6,246 bases of DNA from Gemmatimonas phototrophica (GTDB taxonomy: Bacteria > Gemmatimonadota > Gemmatimonadetes > Gemmatimonadales > Gemmatimonadaceae). Where the stretch lies: assembly GCA_945870175.1 (NCBI GenBank), contig CAMBRJ010000189.1, positions 1 through 6,246 of the forward strand. Direction: 5' to 3'. Within the stretch, counting starts at the first letter, position 1. Each line of letters starts with the position of its first letter. The position numbers and the translations under genes are program-made. The notes beneath the pieces were generated by a model. It was not told the DNA's origin, ran no database searches, and saw nothing but the letters and a program-made list of their open reading frames with translations. Of the stretch, positions 3,844 to 6,246 are shown one piece after another.

Positions 3844-6246
3844 GTCTCAACGATAACGTGGGGAACGGATCTCCGCAGGGCAGCCGCCGGTGCAGCCCCA
3901 CCACGGCGCGCCAACCGCGCGTCGCGTCGCTCTTCCAGCCAGCCGTACAGCACGGGCAGCACGAACAGCGTAAGCACCGTGCTGGTGATCAGGCCACCGA
4001 TCACGACGCTGGCCAATGGCCGCTGCACCTCGCTGCCAGGGCTCGTACTCAGGGCCATGGGTACGAAGCCAAGACTCGCGACCAACGCCGTCATCAACAC
4101 CGGCCGCAACCGGTCGGCGGCGCCCTGCAGGATGCGATCGAGCACGCTCGACTTCTGGTCGTCGGGCGCATGACGCAGATGATTAAGATGCTCCACCATC
4201 ACGACGCCATTCAGCACCGCAATGCCGAACAGCGCAATGAAGCCGATGCTTGCCGACAGATTGAGATTGAGCTGCCGCACCCAGAGCGCGGCAATGCCGC
4301 CCACCAACGCAAACGGGACGTTGGCGAGGACCAGCAGCGCCTGCGGAATGGATCGGAACGACAGATACAAAAGACCGAAGATCAAGAGCAGGGCGGCCGG
4401 CACCACCAGCATGAGCCGTGACGTCGCCCGCTGCTGATTCTCGTACTGCCCACCCCACTCGAGGAAGACACCAGCCGGCAGCGTGACCTCTCGCGCGATC
4501 CGCGCCCGCACGTCCTGCACGAAGCCGCCCAGGTCACGCCCACGCACGTTGCTCAGCACCAGCGAGCGGCGCTGCGCATCTTCGTGCCCGATCATCTCCG
4601 GTCCGGTGGTCGTCTGCACATCGGCCACCGCCGACAGCGGCACGCGTTCGCCGCCCGGCGCGCGGATCGTGAGTTGCGCCAGCGACGCGGCATCGGCGCG
4701 CGACGCCTCCGGCAGGCGCACCACGATGCTCACCCGACGAAACCCGTCGATCAACTCGGCCGCAACCCGCGCGCCCATCGCCAGTTCGATAGCATCACGC
4801 ACATCGGCCACCGACAGGCCGTACTGCGCCAAGGCCTCCCGCTTGATCTCCATGCGCACCTGCCCACTGCCATCGGCAATCTCCACCGCCACATCCGCAC
4901 TCCCCCGCACCGAGGCAACAATCACCCGGAGCCGTTCGGCGATCGTCTCGTTCTGGCCCAGATCGGGGCCAACCACCTTGATGCCGAGGTCGGTCTTGAT
5001 GCCGCTTTCCGCCTCGTCCAGTCGCATCGCGAGGGGTTGGGTAAATGACACCCATAGCCCGGGCACAGCCCGCAGTGCGGAGTCGAGGGCCGCCACCAGC
5101 CCCTCCGAATCCTTCGCGGTCGTCCAGGCACTGCGCGGCTTGAGGATGACGTACATGTCGCCTTCGAACAGTCCCATCGCTTCCGTCGCGAGATCGGGGC
5201 GTCCCTCCTTCGTGACGACAGTGACGACTTCAGGGAACTGCTTCACGATGCGTTCGGCCGCCAGCGAGAGCTTGGTGGCATCCTGCAGCCCAACGCTGGG
5301 CAGGCGGCGCGTGGTGATGAGAATCGATCCTTCGTCGAGCTTCGGCATGAACTCGGTGCCGATCTTCGACAGCGAACCGACGGCGATCACGACCAGCACC
5401 ACGGCGGTGATCAGCAGCGGCTGCGGGCGCTTCATCACACCGGCCAACACACGCTGGTAGCGCGCGGTGAGCGTGATCAGCCACGGCGCCTGCGTGGCCT
5501 CGCCATCGCGCAACGCCCACGAGGCCACAGCGGGAACATACGTGAGCGCCAGAAACAGCGACCCGAGCACCGCACACACGACGGTAAACGCCATCGGCTT
5601 GAACATGCGCCCTTCCATCCCGTCGAGTGTGAAGATCGGGATGTATACCGCCACGATAATCGCGATGCCGAACAAAATCGGACGCCCCACTTCAATGGCG
5701 GCACGCTCGAACAGCCCCAGGCGGTGCGTGTCACGATGCGACTCGATGCGTCGGATGAAGCTCTCGATCATCACGATCGACGCGTCCACGATGAGCCCGA
5801 AGTCGAGCGCCCCGAGGCTCATCAGATTAGCCGAGTAGCCGAACAGGCCCATGCCGATGAAGGCGATCAGCATAGAGATCGGAATCACCGACGCCACGAT
5901 CAGTGCGGCTCGCACGTTGCGCAGAAACAAGAAGAGCACGGCGATCACGAGCAGACCGCCCTCGACCAGGTTCTTCACGATGGTGGTCGTGGTGCGACCG
6001 ACCAGTTCGGTCTGATCGTAGAACGGCGTCACCTTCACGCTCGGAGGCAGCGCTTTCTGAATCTCGGCCAGCCGCTCGCGCACGCGCTTGATCACGTCGC
6101 GCGAATCAGCCCCCTTGAGCTTGAGCACCATGCCGCTCACGACTTCTTCTTTGCCGTTCAGCGTGACTGCGCCGTTTCGCGGTAAGGCGCCGAGCACCAC
6201 CGTCCCGATGTCACTCACGCGCACTGGAGCGCCGAGATACGCGCCG
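3840..6246 (-). CDS. Heavy-metal efflux RND transporter, CzcA/CusA family (5' end beyond window)
   Basis: The window holds about 800 C-terminal residues of an inner-membrane proton-driven pump that normally has about 1,030-1,050. It would work with a periplasmic adaptor and an outer-membrane channel, which are not seen here. The frame is open to the window edge; the GTG at 6224 is an internal valine in the family block GAPVRVSDIG. Counting from that valine: periplasmic part of the N-terminal loop to about 80; TM2-TM6 about 85-235; TM7 268-284; large periplasmic pore and docking loop about 288-600; TM8-TM12 about 605-762; basic tail to 794. TM4 carries DFGLIVDASIVMIES (141-155) with the proton-relay acids D141, D147 and E154. 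TM10 has GFIALFGIAVLNGVVMVEHL. CusA's methionine-relay position in the RID-M-LSTGIK block is E404 here (RLDEAESGIK), arguing against a copper/silver CusA and for a divalent-metal pump, although the exact metal is unknown. The stop TGA overlaps the start of the next gene. Confidence 0.95.
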   Translation of the reverse strand, partial: GAYLGAPVRVSDIGTVVLGALPRNGAVTLNGKEEVVSGMVLKLKGADSRDVIKRVRERLAEIQKALPPSVKVTPFYDQTELVGRTTTTIVKNLVEGGLLVIAVLFLFLRNVRAALIVASVIPISMLIAFIGMGLFGYSANLMSLGALDFGLIVDASIVMIESFIRRIESHRDTHRLGLFERAAIEVGRPILFGIAIIVAVYIPIFTLDGMEGRMFKPMAFTVVCAVLGSLFLALTYVPAVASWALRDGEATQAPWLITLTARYQRVLAGVMKRPQPLLITAVVLVVIAVGSLSKIGTEFMPKLDEGSILITTRRLPSVGLQDATKLSLAAERIVKQFPEVVTVVTKEGRPDLATEAMGLFEGDMYVILKPRSAWTTAKDSEGLVAALDSALRAVPGLWVSFTQPLAMRLDEAESGIKTDLGIKVVGPDLGQNETIAERLRVIVASVRGSADVAVEIADGSGQVRMEIKREALAQYGLSVADVRDAIELAMGARVAAELIDGFRRVSIVVRLPEASRADAASLAQLTIRAPGGERVPLSAVADVQTTTGPEMIGHEDAQRRSLVLSNVRGRDLGGFVQDVRARIAREVTLPAGVFLEWGGQYENQQRATSRLMLVVPAALLLIFGLLYLSFRSIPQALLVLANVPFALVGGIAALWVRQLNLNLSASIGFIALFGIAVLNGVVMVEHLNHLRHAPDDQKSSVLDRILQGAADRLRPVLMTALVASLGFVPMALSTSPGSEVQRPLASVVIGGLITSTVLTLFVLPVLYGWLEERRDARLARRGGAAPAAALRRSVPHVIVET

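Noticed and set aside
2146..4173. 675-codon open frame on the plus strand
   Set aside because: It is antisense to psuG, the 81-aa gene, the PLP enzyme and the RND end. Its translation is Arg/His-rich with no family motif, and it would overlap four genes with strong protein evidence. Long antisense frames are expected in GC-rich coding sequence.
4483..5460. 325-codon open frame on the plus strand inside the RND gene
   Set aside because: It is Ser/Arg/Thr-rich, has no recognisable domain, and is fully antisense to a conserved transporter segment.
1..6246. CRISPR array, insertion sequence, toxin-antitoxin pair or defence locus
   Set aside because: No spaced direct repeats, terminal inverted repeats, transposase motifs or small overlapping gene pairs of that kind were seen on either strand.

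Overview
The window is GC-rich bacterial chromosome with a simple one-strand layout. Five protein genes lie head to tail on the minus strand and fill almost all of it. A probable tRNA 3' end sits on the plus strand at the left edge, convergent with the last of them. No mobile element, CRISPR array, long repeat or prophage gene is visible, and no gap between genes exceeds about 120 bases. Composition, GTG starts, a TANNNT-type leaderless promoter and the protein flavour would fit Gemmatimonadota or another high-GC non-actinobacterial lineage. That assignment is an impression from sequence style, not a demonstrated placement.

In transcription order (right to left) the genes are as follows. (1) The C-terminal three quarters of a heavy-metal RND efflux transporter of the CzcA/CusA (HME) family, cut by the window edge. 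(2) A kynureninase-like PLP-dependent enzyme whose GTG start overlaps the RND stop codon by four bases (GTGA), so the two are probably co-transcribed and translationally coupled. (3) After a 75-base gap containing a hairpin and a T tract, an 81-aa conserved-looking orphan of unknown function. (4) Pseudouridine-5'-phosphate glycosidase (psuG), with a good sigma70-like promoter placed so that its mRNA would begin at or next to the GTG start codon. (5) A TPR-repeat protein with an acidic linker and a small C-terminal domain, preceded by a strong Shine-Dalgarno.

The genes do not form one obvious pathway. The RND pump exports metal ions across the envelope. The PLP enzyme is cytosolic and related to tryptophan catabolism enzymes, but it lacks a tyrosine important in true kynureninases. 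PsuG degrades pseudouridine monophosphate from RNA turnover, and its usual kinase partner psuK is not in the window. I found no convincing undescribed multi-gene system. The best leads are the metal pump/PLP enzyme coupling, the altered active site of that enzyme, the apparently leaderless solitary psuG, and the TPR protein's C-terminal domain.
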